From NCBI GenBank assembly GCA_012103455.1, contig WLWT01000001.1, forward strand, positions 4,471,288 to 4,535,287: a stretch of DNA of 64,000 nt, read 5' to 3'. Shown one piece after another: positions 35,053-43,530 of the stretch. The position numbers were made by a program, and so were the translations under genes. How positions within the stretch are numbered: position 1 is the first letter of the stretch; the number at the start of each line of letters is the position of its first letter. The stretch is from Gammaproteobacteria bacterium (lineage in GTDB: Bacteria > Pseudomonadota > Gammaproteobacteria > HK1). Under the pieces are notes generated by a model. That model ran no database searches and was not told the DNA's origin. It saw nothing but the letters and a program-made list of their open reading frames with translations.

Positions 35053-36892
35053 GTATAAGGGCTAAAAACGCGTCGCCGTAGCGCTCCAACTTCTTCTCAC
35101 CTACCCCGGAGATCCGGGACAACGCATCGTGACTATCGGGCCGCAGCGCCGCCATCTGCGCCAGAGTCGTATCGTGGAAAATCACATAAGGCGCCACCCC
35201 CTGCTCCGAGGCAAAGTACCGCCGGCATTCGCGCAAGGCGGCCCACAAGGCTTCGTTATGCGGGGCGATATCCTTGGACGGGCGTTGCCGCGGTTTGGCC
35301 GCCCGCGGCATGCGCGCCGGATCGCGGCGCAGCGTCACCGTCTCATCACCGCGCAGCACCGCCCGGCAGCGCTCGGTCAAACGCAGCGAGCCGTACCCGT
35401 CCACATCTACACTGATATAGCCGCTGGCCACCAGTTGGCGCACCACACCGCGCCACGCCTTGCCATCAAGCTCGGTGCCTATGCCGAAGGTGCTCAAGCG
35501 ATCATGGCGGTTGCGGCGGATGCGCTCATCATCCTTGCCGAGCAACACATCGACCACATAAGCGACACCGAAGCGCTGACCGGTACGGCATATACACGAC
35601 AACAGCTTTTGCGCCACCTGCGTGCCATCCCAACTGGCCACCGGCTCCACGCAGGTGTCGCAATGCCCGCACGGTTGGCCCAGAGCCTCGCCGAAGTAAG
35701 CCAACAAACTCTGGCGGCGGCAGGTGGTTATCTCGCAGTAACCGAGCATCGCCTCCAGCTTGCGGTACTCCACCCGCTTACGGGCCGTGTCCGCTTCGGA
35801 CTCATCCACCATGCGCCGCAATGTCACCACATCCTGCAAGCCATAAGCCATCCAGGCACTGGCCGGCAATCCGTCGCGGCCGGCGCGGCCCGTCTCCTGG
35901 TAATACGCCTCCAGGCTCTTCGGCAGATCCAAGTGCGCCACGAAACGCACATTCGATTTGTCGATGCCCATGCCGAACGCGATGGTGGCCACCATGATGA
36001 TGCCCTCCTCGCGCAGAAAGCGCTCCTGATTGTGGGCACGCGCCTGGTTGTTCAACCCAGCGTGATAAGGCAGCGCGCTCAACCCCTGGCGCTCCAACCA
36101 CTCGGCGGTCTCCTCCACTTTGCGCCTGGACAGACAATAGACGATGCCCGCATCGCCCTCGTGTTCCGCCCGGATGAAGCGCAACAACTGCTCGCGCGGC
36201 GAGGCTTTGGGGATGACCCGGTAAAAAATATTCGGCCTATCGAAACTAGACGCGAACAGCTTGGCATCGGCCAGTTCCAAGCGGCTCACGATCTCCCGCT
36301 GCGTGGGCTCATCGGCGGTGGCGGTCAGGGCCAGCCGCGGCACCCCGGGAAAACGCTCGGCCAGGGCCGCCAGTTGCATGTACTCGGGACGAAAATCGTG
36401 CCCCCATTGCGACACGCAGTGGGCCTCGTCAATAGCGATGAGGGCCAACGGCAGTTCATCCAGCAACGCCAAGGTACGCTCGGTGAGGACCCGCTCCGGC
36501 GCCACGTAAAGCAGATCGATGAGCCCCTCGCGCAGCGCATTCTCGATGTTTTGCACCTGCCCCCAGTGCAAGGTCGAGTTGAGATACGCCGCCGCCACAC
36601 CACTTTGTCTGAGCGCCTCCACCTGGTCTTGCATGAGGGCGATGAGCGGCGAGATCACCAGCGCCGTGCCGGAACGCACCAAGGCGGGGATCTGATAACA
36701 CAGCGATTTACCGCCGCCGGTGGGCATCAGCACCAGGGCATCGCCACCGTCCACCACCCAGTCGATGATCTCGGCTTGCCGCCCCCTGAACGCGGAGTAG
36801 CCGAACACCGCCTGCAGTACTTCCTCGGGCGTGCGCTTGCGCGCCGATAAATCCATCTCAATTAGGGGATCCATAGCAAATAGGGGCTCCAT
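35027..36892 (-). CDS. recQ: ATP-dependent DNA helicase RecQ
   Basis: 621 aa, typical length. Superfamily 2 helicase: LMPTGGGKSLCYQIPAL (Walker A), AIDEAHCVSQWGHDFRPEY (DEAH), TATADEPTQ, RAGRDGLPASA (motif VI), zinc module CRRQSLLAYFGEALGQPCGHCDTC (in parts), RQC winged helix and a C-terminal HRDC domain ending in SRISGVGEKKLERYGDAFL. It unwinds DNA in recombination and fork repair. Three possible Mets (36892, 36874, 36856) lie close together because of a near-repeat of ATGGATCCCC-type sequence; the first is annotated. Confidence 0.95.
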   Translation of the reverse strand: MEPLFAMDPLIEMDLSARKRTPEEVLQAVFGYSAFRGRQAEIIDWVVDGGDALVLMPTGGGKSLCYQIPALVRSGTALVISPLIALMQDQVEALRQSGVAAAYLNSTLHWGQVQNIENALREGLIDLLYVAPERVLTERTLALLDELPLALIAIDEAHCVSQWGHDFRPEYMQLAALAERFPGVPRLALTATADEPTQREIVSRLELADAKLFASSFDRPNIFYRVIPKASPREQLLRFIRAEHEGDAGIVYCLSRRKVEETAEWLERQGLSALPYHAGLNNQARAHNQERFLREEGIIMVATIAFGMGIDKSNVRFVAHLDLPKSLEAYYQETGRAGRDGLPASAWMAYGLQDVVTLRRMVDESEADTARKRVEYRKLEAMLGYCEITTCRRQSLLAYFGEALGQPCGHCDTCVEPVASWDGTQVAQKLLSCICRTGQRFGVAYVVDVLLGKDDERIRRNRHDRLSTFGIGTELDGKAWRGVVRQLVASGYISVDVDGYGSLRLTERCRAVLRGDETVTLRRDPARMPRAAKPRQRPSKDIAPHNEALWAALRECRRYFASEQGVAPYVIFHDTTLAQMAALRPDSHDALSRISGVGEKKLERYGDAFLALIREHEQGGG

Positions 36893-36910
36893 ATCAAACC
36901 GAACCCCGCA

Positions 36911-37363
36911 TCAAGCGTTTAGCCCCGCCCTATCATCCAAAGCCGTGTCGCCGAACGTGGCGGCATCGGACAGCAAGAAGCTGGAACGCAATTGAATGCC
37001 CCACTTGCCGTCCAGCAGCGTCGCTATCCACAGGGTGTCGAAACGGTGTATCACGGCGCCACCCTTGTCCCGGCGGGTGAACTCAAGGGCCACATGCACT
37101 TTCTCCGCGCCTGATTGAACCACATTCATCTGCTCGATGACCGTGTGATGCCAACCCTCCTCCAGCAACATTCGGGTGACCCGGGCTTGCGCCGCCACGA
37201 AAGCGTCACTATCGGGGATCGTGACAACGCGCCCTTTGGCAAAGCGCACGTGGGGAAAATTGAAAGCGCTGGCCATCGCCGCGGCATCGCGCCGGTTAAA
37301 GCCGTCGATATAAGCACGCACGGTAGCTTGCGCTGCCGCTTGCGTGCCGTCTTGCGTGGTCAT
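36911..37363 (-). CDS. NTF2-like (SnoaL/DUF4440-type) protein
   Basis: 150 aa from ATG 37363 (MTTQDGTQAAAQATVRAYIDGF). Cone-shaped alpha+beta NTF2-like fold: RAYIDGFNRRDAAAMASAFNFPHVRFA, then a hydrophobic beta sheet (VIEQMNVVQSGAEKVHVALEFTRRD, IHRFDTLWIATLLDGKWGIQLRSSF). Such proteins are small-molecule binders or isomerase-like enzymes; none of their ligands can be inferred here. It is divergent from the FAD-linked oxidase and sits just downstream of recQ's start, transcribed toward recQ's promoter. Confidence 0.72.
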   Translation of the reverse strand: MTTQDGTQAAAQATVRAYIDGFNRRDAAAMASAFNFPHVRFAKGRVVTIPDSDAFVAAQARVTRMLLEEGWHHTVIEQMNVVQSGAEKVHVALEFTRRDKGGAVIHRFDTLWIATLLDGKWGIQLRSSFLLSDAATFGDTALDDRAGLNA

Positions 37364-37476
37364 ATTGTCTCCCGTTGCACCGTCACCTCTCAATCGCAGG
37401 CACAAGTGTTGCCGATCACGGCGACCACGCCTAGTGCTTGGAGGTAGACTTGGCCGCAATACCCTACACGAGCGGG

Positions 37477-38898
37477 ATGCTTAGCATGAACGCCCAACCC
37501 GAAACCGACACCACCGAACCGGGCACCCACGATCGCGTGGTCACGGCGCTGCGGCAATTACTGGGCGAGCGCCTGTCCACCTCGGCCGCCGTGCGCGAGC
37601 AGCATGGGCGCGACGAATCGTTCCATCGGGCGCACCCGCCCGATGCCGTCGCCTTCGCCAAAAGCACCGAAGAGGTAGCCCAAGTCGTGCGTATCTGCGC
37701 CACCCACCGCTGCCCGCTCATCCCCTACGGCACCGGCACTTCTCTGGAGGGCCATGTGGCCGCGCTGCACGGCGGCATCTGCATTGACGTCACTGGCATG
37801 AATGAAGTCCTGGAGGTCAACGCGGAGGATTTGGATTGCCGCGTGCAACCGGGCGTTACCCGCAAACAGTTGAATACTTATCTGCGCGACACCGGATTGT
37901 TCTTTCCCATCGATCCGGGGGCCGACGCCTCACTGGGCGGTATGACCGCCACCCGCGCCTCGGGCACCAACGCCGTGCGCTACGGCACCATGCGGGAGAA
38001 TGTACTGGGACTGACCGTGGTCACCGCCGACGGACGCATCATTCAAACTGGTGGCCGGGCGCGCAAATCAGCCGCGGGATATGATCTCACCCGCCTATTC
38101 GTGGGCTCCGAAGGCACCCTTGGTGTCATTACGGCGATCCGGCTGAGGCTCTACGGCATACCGCAGGCCATGAGCGCGGCGGTGTGCTCTTTCGAAACCT
38201 TGGAGGGCGCCGTCAACACGGTGATTTCGACCATTCAAAGCGGTATCCCCGTGGCCCGCATCGAGTTGCTTGACGAAGTGCAAATGGACGCCGTCAACCG
38301 TTATTCGAAGCTTGACTATCCGGTACAACCCACTTTGTTCTTCGAATTCCACGGCAGCGAGTCAGGCGTCGCGGAGCAGGCCCAGGCGGTGGGTGGGTTG
38401 GCCGGCGAATACGGCGGCAGCGGGTTCAAATGGACCTGCGCCCAGGAGGAACGCAATCACCTGTGGCAAGCGCGCCACGATGCGTTTTATGCGGCCATGG
38501 CGCTGCGCCCGGGGTGCAAGGGCTAGGCCACCGATGTGTGCGTTCCCATCTCACGCCTGGCGGAGTGCATTTTGCAGACCCGCGCCGATATAGACGCCAA
38601 CCGATTACTCGCCCCCATCGTCGGCCACGTGGGCGATGGCAATTTTCACCTCTCCTTCGTACTCGATCCGGATGACGCGGATGAGATGGCCCGTATCGAG
38701 GCGGTAAACGAGCGCATGATCGCGCGGGCGTTGGCCATGGGCGGCACCTGTACCGGCGAGCATGGCGTCGGCTACGGCAAAATCCAATTCCTCGAGCACG
38801 AACACGGCCCCGGTGCGTTGGCGGTGATGCGTTCGCTGAAACAGGCGCTGGACCCGGACGGCATCATGAACCCAGGCAAGATAGTGCTCAGACCATAG
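37477..38898 (+). pseudogene. FAD-linked oxidase (D-lactate dehydrogenase-type) with an in-frame amber codon
   Basis: 473 codons interrupted once by TAG at 38524-38526. The N-terminal FAD (PCMH) domain has LIPYGTGTSLEGH, VTGMNEVLEV and VQPGVTRKQLN; FFPIDPGADASLGGMTATRASG (in parts) follows. The C-terminal cap (RLAECILQTRADIDANRLL, GHVGDGNFH, TGEHGVGYGK, MNPGKIVL) is in the same frame after the stop. The stop replaces what is normally a Trp in GCK-x-WATDVCVPISRL, consistent with TGG to TAG. Family: LDHD/GlcD-type D-2-hydroxyacid dehydrogenases. Apart from that codon the gene is pristine, so it is recent decay or suppressed. Confidence 0.85.
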
Positions 38899-39037
38899 GG
38901 CACCTCTAAAAATGCACTTTTTCCGCGATTGCGGCGTCAGCGCCGTGCTCGAATCCTCAGGTATGGCCTATACACTGCGGTTGTACGCGCGGTGCTTCCT
39001 TGCACTCACGAAACAATGACTATTGTTAGAGGCGCCC
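38898..39037. repeat. Dispersed inverted-repeat element, family A, copy 5
   Basis: GGGCACCTCTAAAAA left, TTGTTAGAGGCGCCC right. Starts at the last base of the oxidase stop codon. The interior frame reads MHFFRDCGVSAVLESSGMAY and is open for 35 codons. Confidence 0.9.
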
Positions 39038-39109
39038 AATAGCGAATAGGCACAAGTGAGCGCTGGTTTTTGTTTAAGTTACCTGTTTGGCCGCCTACAG
39101 ATGCGCGCG

Positions 39110-40255
39110 CTAGGCGTGTAGACCGAGTTCACACAGCACCTCTTCTGTATGCTCGCCCAGGGCCGGGCTCCTGGCTAACAGGCCAGATGACGGTGTTGCC
39201 AAACCGGGGATGCGGTGGATCGGGATCGGGCCGGTGCCGGGGTGCTCCAACCAGCTCACGGCCCCTACACTGCGCACGTGTTCGTCGGCGAAATAATCGG
39301 CGTAGTCGTTCACGGCACCGTGCAGAATATCGTGTTGCGTGAGGGCGGCGTCCAGCTCGGCGTTGGTCCAGCTTGTTATCTTTTCGATGAGCACCGGCAT
39401 GATCGCCGCCTCGTGCTGCAAGCGCGAAGCCGCCGTTTCGAAGCGCGGATCGCCTAGCAATTCGGTGCAACCCAACAGCTCGCACAGGCTTTTGAAGTGA
39501 CTGTCGCGGCGGGCGTTGATGGTCATGTAGCCATCCGCCGTCTCGAAGGTGGCCACCGGCACGCCCGGTTTCTTGCCCTCGGCCCCTTCCAGGTGAAACT
39601 CGATCATTTTGCCGGCCTGCACCGCGCCTATGGACTCCATCAAACTCACACTGATATGGCGGCCGCCGCCCTTGGTCGCGCGCTTGTACAAAGCCGTGGA
39701 CACCGCCTGAAATGCGTACAGCCCCGTCACCACGTCGATGGCCAGTACGCCGATGCGCTGTGGTAGCCCCGACTGATCGCGGTTGACGGACATGAGGCCG
39801 GAGAAGGACTGCAAGATGGAGTCGGTGGCCGGTAGTTTGGACTTCGGCCCGGCCTGACCGAATCCGGTCACGGAGACATAGACGACATCGGGATTAACCG
39901 TTTTCAACGCTTCGTAATCGAGTCCGAAGCGCCGCAATACGCCGGGCCTATAATTCTCCACGACCACATCGGTCCCCGCCATGAGCCGCTTGGCCGCATC
40001 CAGCCCGGCCTCGCTCTTGAGATCCAAAGCGACGCTGCGCTTGCCGCGGTTAAACGCGATGTTGTAAGCGCAAAAATCCCCGTATTGCGCACCGATGGCC
40101 CGCCCCCAATCGCCGCCCGGCGGCTCTACTTTCACCACATCAGCGCCGTTTTGCGCGAGCAACATGCCGCAATGCGGCCCCGCCACCCCCTGGGATAAAT
40201 CAACCACCTTCAGTCCCTCGAAAGGTAAGTCGTCGTGGTGCTCGGGAGTGCTCAT
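39110..40255 (-). CDS. CaiB/BaiF-family (class III) CoA transferase
   Basis: 381 aa. Transfers CoA between carboxylates without free CoA release. Signatures: LKVVDLSQGVAGPHCGMLLAQNGADVVKVEPP (in parts), FNRGKRSVALDL, VVENYRPGVLRRFGLDY, VYVSVTGFGQ, and the active-site Asp in PATDSILQSFSGLMSVN, followed by GLYAFQAVSTALYKR. The full-length family is about 400 aa. Close neighbours include only fragments of other genes, so the acid substrate is unknown. It could activate a fatty or aromatic acid for the acyl-CoA dehydrogenases in the window. Confidence 0.93.
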   Translation of the reverse strand: MSTPEHHDDLPFEGLKVVDLSQGVAGPHCGMLLAQNGADVVKVEPPGGDWGRAIGAQYGDFCAYNIAFNRGKRSVALDLKSEAGLDAAKRLMAGTDVVVENYRPGVLRRFGLDYEALKTVNPDVVYVSVTGFGQAGPKSKLPATDSILQSFSGLMSVNRDQSGLPQRIGVLAIDVVTGLYAFQAVSTALYKRATKGGGRHISVSLMESIGAVQAGKMIEFHLEGAEGKKPGVPVATFETADGYMTINARRDSHFKSLCELLGCTELLGDPRFETAASRLQHEAAIMPVLIEKITSWTNAELDAALTQHDILHGAVNDYADYFADEHVRSVGAVSWLEHPGTGPIPIHRIPGLATPSSGLLARSPALGEHTEEVLCELGLHA

Positions 40256-40267
40256 ATTTCAGCTCCA

Positions 40268-40331
40268 GCGCCTATATATTTTGGCGCCTATATATTTTGG
40301 CGCCCATGCATTTTGGCGCCCAGGCATTTTG
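40268..40331. repeat. Four 16-bp tandem repeats upstream of the CoA transferase gene
   Basis: Four consecutive 16-base units: GCGCCTATATATTTTG twice, then GCGCCCATGCATTTTG and GCGCCCAGGCATTTTG. They cover the -13 to -76 region upstream of the CoA transferase start, so they may alter its promoter or leader. Confidence 0.9.
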
Positions 40332-40372
40332 ATCGTTAACTGCAAATGGCGCGTCATACTTGCCGGCGCGCA

Positions 40373-40777
40373 CTACATCCCAGCGCGGGATCGTAAAAAG
40401 AGCCAAGGCGTAGGGCCTGCGCGCCATTCCCAGGCAGCCAATAGCGGGTCTAGATCGGATAAGTCGGCCAATTCATCCACCGGCCCTGCCCGCGCTGTGG
40501 AAGCGTAGCGTTGAACGTCGTGGGTCACATCAAAGCGCTGTACCAAGCGCTCACACAATCCAGGAATGAAAAAGTCATGCACTTCCACCAGACTATCCGC
40601 CCGTGTTAGCTGCGGGATCTGCGCAGGATGCAACAATGCATCTTCACCCCCTTCGATATCACACACGACCAGGCGCCGTTTCGGCTCACAAGCGGCGAAC
40701 ACCCGCGCCACCGGATCACCCTCGGCAACAATGCCGAGGACTTGCTGCATTACGTGGTCGGGTAACGGTTCCGGCAT
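40373..40777 (-). pseudogene. C-terminal fragment of a SAM-dependent methyltransferase
   Basis: 134 aa. LVVCDIEGGEDALLHPAQIPQLTRADSLVEVHDFFIPGL (in parts) followed by LVQRFDVTHDVQRYAS resembles the second half of FkbM-like methyltransferases (D.EG.E..LL ... VEVHD...PG...L..RF..TH). The N-terminal SAM-binding half (GxGxG) is missing, so the gene is probably truncated. Adjacent DNA is an SDR fragment on the same strand. Confidence 0.5.
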
Positions 40778-40825
40778 GGGTCCTGCGCACCTATCTCTTC
40801 GGCCTGTGGGTTTTATGGCTACGGG

Positions 40826-40987
40826 TCAAAGCTGATCCGCTGGCATCAGCACCATCTGCGAGACCACCACGTACGGCCGCTGCTCCAAGGCATAGACGAT
40901 GGCGTTAGCGATATCCGCGGGTGCTAGGCATTGGCCCACCGAGTCGTAGAATGCATCCGCCTCGGCCTTGGTCTCGGCCCAAGTTTG
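40826..40987 (-). pseudogene. C-terminal fragment of a short-chain dehydrogenase
   Basis: About 52 codons: AEADAFYDSVGQCLAPADIANAIVYALEQRPYVVVSQMVLMPADQ then stop (in parts). That is the end of an SDR enzyme (family pattern L.PEDIA.AI.YALEQP..V.V.E....PT.Q). No Rossmann core is present. It marks a break point next to the defence island. Confidence 0.65.
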
Positions 40988-41683
40988 ACATTGCAGCCAC
41001 TAATTGTCTTATCAGTCAACAAGTTAGAGGGTAGCAGGATGCTGTTATGGCCCTACACGGTGATGACCTGCCCGCGTGTGACTACATTAACACCTTCGCC
41101 GTTTTGCCTGGGCAGTGCGACAGTCCCAGCGCGTCGTAGATCGGTCACGGCGGGCCAACTCGCTGTACGCACCGGTCAGCGGCGCCTGCCGGGAACTCGC
41201 CCATGGCGAGCAGGGAACCTGCCAGCGAAGTCCTCATGGCGGTCGCGCACGTTTGGCAGCGGGCGAGGCTGTCCGCAGGTCCTGAAGGAAAGGCGCGCAT
41301 CCGCCTAGGATAGCCGTAAAACACAATCGAAGAAAACCGTCCTGGTTTGGGTTTTTCTCTATTGATATCAAATAATTATACGCTCACGTGCGGCTGTCTA
41401 CGCTGGCCTGCGACCGGAACCTTCGATGCAGCAACTGGCGATTGGAGCCAGGCGCCGGGTCACGCGCAAATCCGGGAAAACCGTACCTCGCAAGGCGAAA
41501 CGGATGACGTCACTACGGGCAAGAGGTCGCGCATTCGCGTCGCAATCCGGTCGCCGTCTACGCCATGCCCGCTGCCGCATCCTCGTACCGGCGGCCCAGC
41601 ACACGACCGAAACGCGTAGACTTGCTTGCACTGCAAGCAGCCGGTAGTTCCGGTGTGTCCCGCATCATCAGGAGGAACGACCG
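40988..41683. other. Non-coding stretch at the left edge of the island
   Basis: About 700 bases with no frame I can support. AT-rich patch at 41355-41390. It probably contains the left boundary of the mobile region, but I found no direct repeat matching the right boundary near 55950. Confidence 0.5.
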
Positions 41684-41929
41684 ATGGCGAACATCACGAT
41701 CCGCAATCTCGACGACGACGTGAAGACACGCCTTCGCGTGCGCGCCGCCGAGCACCACCGCTCGATGGAGGAAGAGGTGCGCATCATTCTCCGCGATGCC
41801 GTGAATGATGGCCGATCCGGTCCCCGGAACCTGGCGCAGTTCACCCGCGAATGCTTCGCGCCCCTTGGCGGCGTGGAACTCGAACGCCCCCCGCGCGGCC
41901 CCATGCGCGAGCCACCGGACTTCTCCTGA
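41684..41929 (+). CDS. FitA/VapB-like antitoxin
   Basis: 81 aa, preceded by AGGAGG (41669). Ribbon-helix-helix FitA-type: MANITIRNLDDDVKTRLRVRAAEHHRSMEEEVRIILRDAV (in parts), the canonical pattern for antitoxins that bind DNA and a PIN toxin. C-terminal Pro-rich tail inhibits the toxin. The toxin gene follows ten bases downstream. Confidence 0.93.
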   Translation: MANITIRNLDDDVKTRLRVRAAEHHRSMEEEVRIILRDAVNDGRSGPRNLAQFTRECFAPLGGVELERPPRGPMREPPDFS

Positions 41930-41938
41930 GCGGCCCGC

Positions 41939-42367
41939 ATGTTCGCCCTAGCCACGAACGTCGCCGCCGAACTCATGCGCCCGAATCCGGCGCCTGCCGT
42001 GGCGGCATGGATTGCCGAACGCAACGCACAGGAGATGTATCTGACGGCGGTGAGCGAAGCGGAATTGCGCTACGGCGTCGCGCTCATGCCGGCCGGCAAA
42101 CGGCGAAATGCGCTGGAAGCCGCCATGACCCGGTGGCTCGAGCAAGGCTTCGGAGAGCGGCTCCTCCCGTTCGACAGCGCCGCCGCCCGAGTCTACGCGC
42201 AAATCGCGGCCGAGCGCCGCGTCGCGGGCCGGCCGATCGGCGAGGCCGACTGCCAGATTGCCGCCATCTGCCGATCCGAAGGCGCCGTTCTGGTCACCCG
42301 CAACGTGCGGGACTTCGAGGGTACGGGGGTGAGTGTCATCGATCCTTGGTCGGTTGGTTCATGCTAA
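41939..42367 (+). CDS. vapC: VapC/FitB-type PIN-domain toxin with altered first Asp
   Basis: 142 aa. PIN fold: LATNVAAELMRPNP, YLTAVSEAELRYGVALMPAGKRR, LLPFDSAAARVYAQIAAERR, GEADCQIAAICRSEGAVLVTRNVRDFEGTGV (in parts). The first acidic metal ligand, normally Asp in LDTNVxxELMRP, is Ala here (residue 5, codon GCC instead of GAC). The other acidic residues are present. In PIN nucleases that Asp is needed for catalysis, so this toxin is probably inactive or weak. A second, truncated copy is at 44250. Confidence 0.9.
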   Translation: MFALATNVAAELMRPNPAPAVAAWIAERNAQEMYLTAVSEAELRYGVALMPAGKRRNALEAAMTRWLEQGFGERLLPFDSAAARVYAQIAAERRVAGRPIGEADCQIAAICRSEGAVLVTRNVRDFEGTGVSVIDPWSVGSC

Positions 42368-42836
42368 CTGACGCCGAACAACCGGGGGCTCCCTACTGGA
42401 CCATCTGTGGGTCGTGAGTAGAACACTGAGGTGCGAGTCGCCCAACCGTCACCGACAGAATAGAAAAGGCCAACCATGGCGCATTCGAAGGCAAACAACC
42501 GGGTAGTCTCCATTTCGCCCCTAGAGGCATCGCTGCGACGCAAAGTGAGATGCCAACTCCGGTCGCTCGGATTCCACAAGTCCGCGGACGGCACGCTTGC
42601 GGTCGATGGCCATGACAAGAGTGTTGTGCGGCGTTTGCACAGTCCTCAGCGAACCGACCGTCTCTTGGCCAATTCATCCTGCGGACGCCTCAACCACCGT
42701 TCTTGGTTCCGCCGAAGGGATTCGGGTGATCGTCGAAAACGAACTCATCGTACGCGGGAACCTACCGGCTGCGACGCGGCGCATTGTGGCTGCGCTACGG
42801 TGAACCCGTGCGCGCCACCTAGGCCGGATGTGACAG
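42059..42836. repeat. Duplicated segment: vapC 3' part plus druA 5' end joined to druE 3' end
   Basis: 42059-42672 matches 44250-44865 (vapC C-terminal part, spacer, druA start) with two small indels. 42673-42836 matches 55271-55434 (druE end and 34 bases beyond). The junction is at about 42672/42673 in TTGGCCAA|TTCATCC. It is a deletion scar of a second copy of the Druantia region. Confidence 0.93.
42476..42803 (+). pseudogene. Deletion scar: druA start fused to druE end
   Basis: Codons 1-66 match the start of the intact druA at 44669 (MAHSKANNRVVSISPLEASL onward) with few substitutions. The sequence then jumps to the final 44 codons of druE (DAST.VLGSAEGIRVIVENEL), out of frame relative to druA. 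Everything between, about 10 kb in the intact copy, is missing. Not functional. Confidence 0.9.
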
Positions 42837-43043
42837 AAGCATTCGAGTTTAATTGTAAAACGAATGCTATCCCGAAATAATCTCGTAATGACAGTCGGTT
42901 AGAGAACTGGTGTAGGGAATAGGAAGAAGGTGAATAAACACTATGTCAGCACGAAGGCCGGATCCTATCCCTGTCTACGAATTCGTAGACAGGCGATAAC
43001 ACAGCTACGATTCGAATCGCCGTCCGCCCCGGCGCCCGCGCCG

Positions 43044-43316
43044 CTACAGCAACTTCACCAGTGTGACGATCAGTCCGCCCTGGGCGATCATCGCGCCGAA
43101 CATCCACTTCAGAAGATCGGCCTTCACCGTCTCGATCTTCGCTTCGACTTTCGCGATGTCGGCCTTGACTGCCGCAATATCCGCCTTGGTCGCCAGATTG
43201 GCGTTGAGCAACGCGACATGCTCGTCGGCCAGGGTTTCGGCCTGCTGCTCGGTGAAGCCGCAATCGGTCAGCCGCTTCACGAAGCGATGGGTGTCGAACG
43301 CGATGGCCTCGGTCAT
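43044..43316 (-). CDS. DUF1640-family coiled-coil membrane protein
   Basis: 90 aa from ATG 43316 (MTEAIAFDTHRFVKRLTDCGF). N-terminal TEQQAETLADEHVALLNANLATKADI, a repeated charged coiled coil (AAVKADIAKVEAKIETVKADLLKW) and a C-terminal transmembrane segment (GAMIAQGGLIVTLVKLL). The family is typical of mobile and alphaproteobacterial DNA and often appears near integrated elements. Function unknown. It lies between the deletion scar and the relaxase relic. Confidence 0.8.
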   Translation of the reverse strand: MTEAIAFDTHRFVKRLTDCGFTEQQAETLADEHVALLNANLATKADIAAVKADIAKVEAKIETVKADLLKWMFGAMIAQGGLIVTLVKLL

Positions 43317-43530
43317 GGGCCGATTATAGGAACGCCGCGGGCGCTCGACAAGGACTATCGCAGTGCCGAACGGGGTGGCTGCGCTTGCAGAAAGGACAAT
43401 CGACGACACTCGCTGCCTCGGTTGCACTGCTCAATGTTCGCCTCTTGTTCCCGCTCCCGGAAGTCGCTATGTGGTCGGCATGGACACGCAATACTCTTCC
43501 GTGCCGGCCGCCCACCGGAGGACGATCTCG

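Noticed and set aside
35129..36850. Plus-strand 573-codon frame opposite recQ
   Set aside because: Antisense shadow of a GC-rich, well-conserved gene; no domain recognised.
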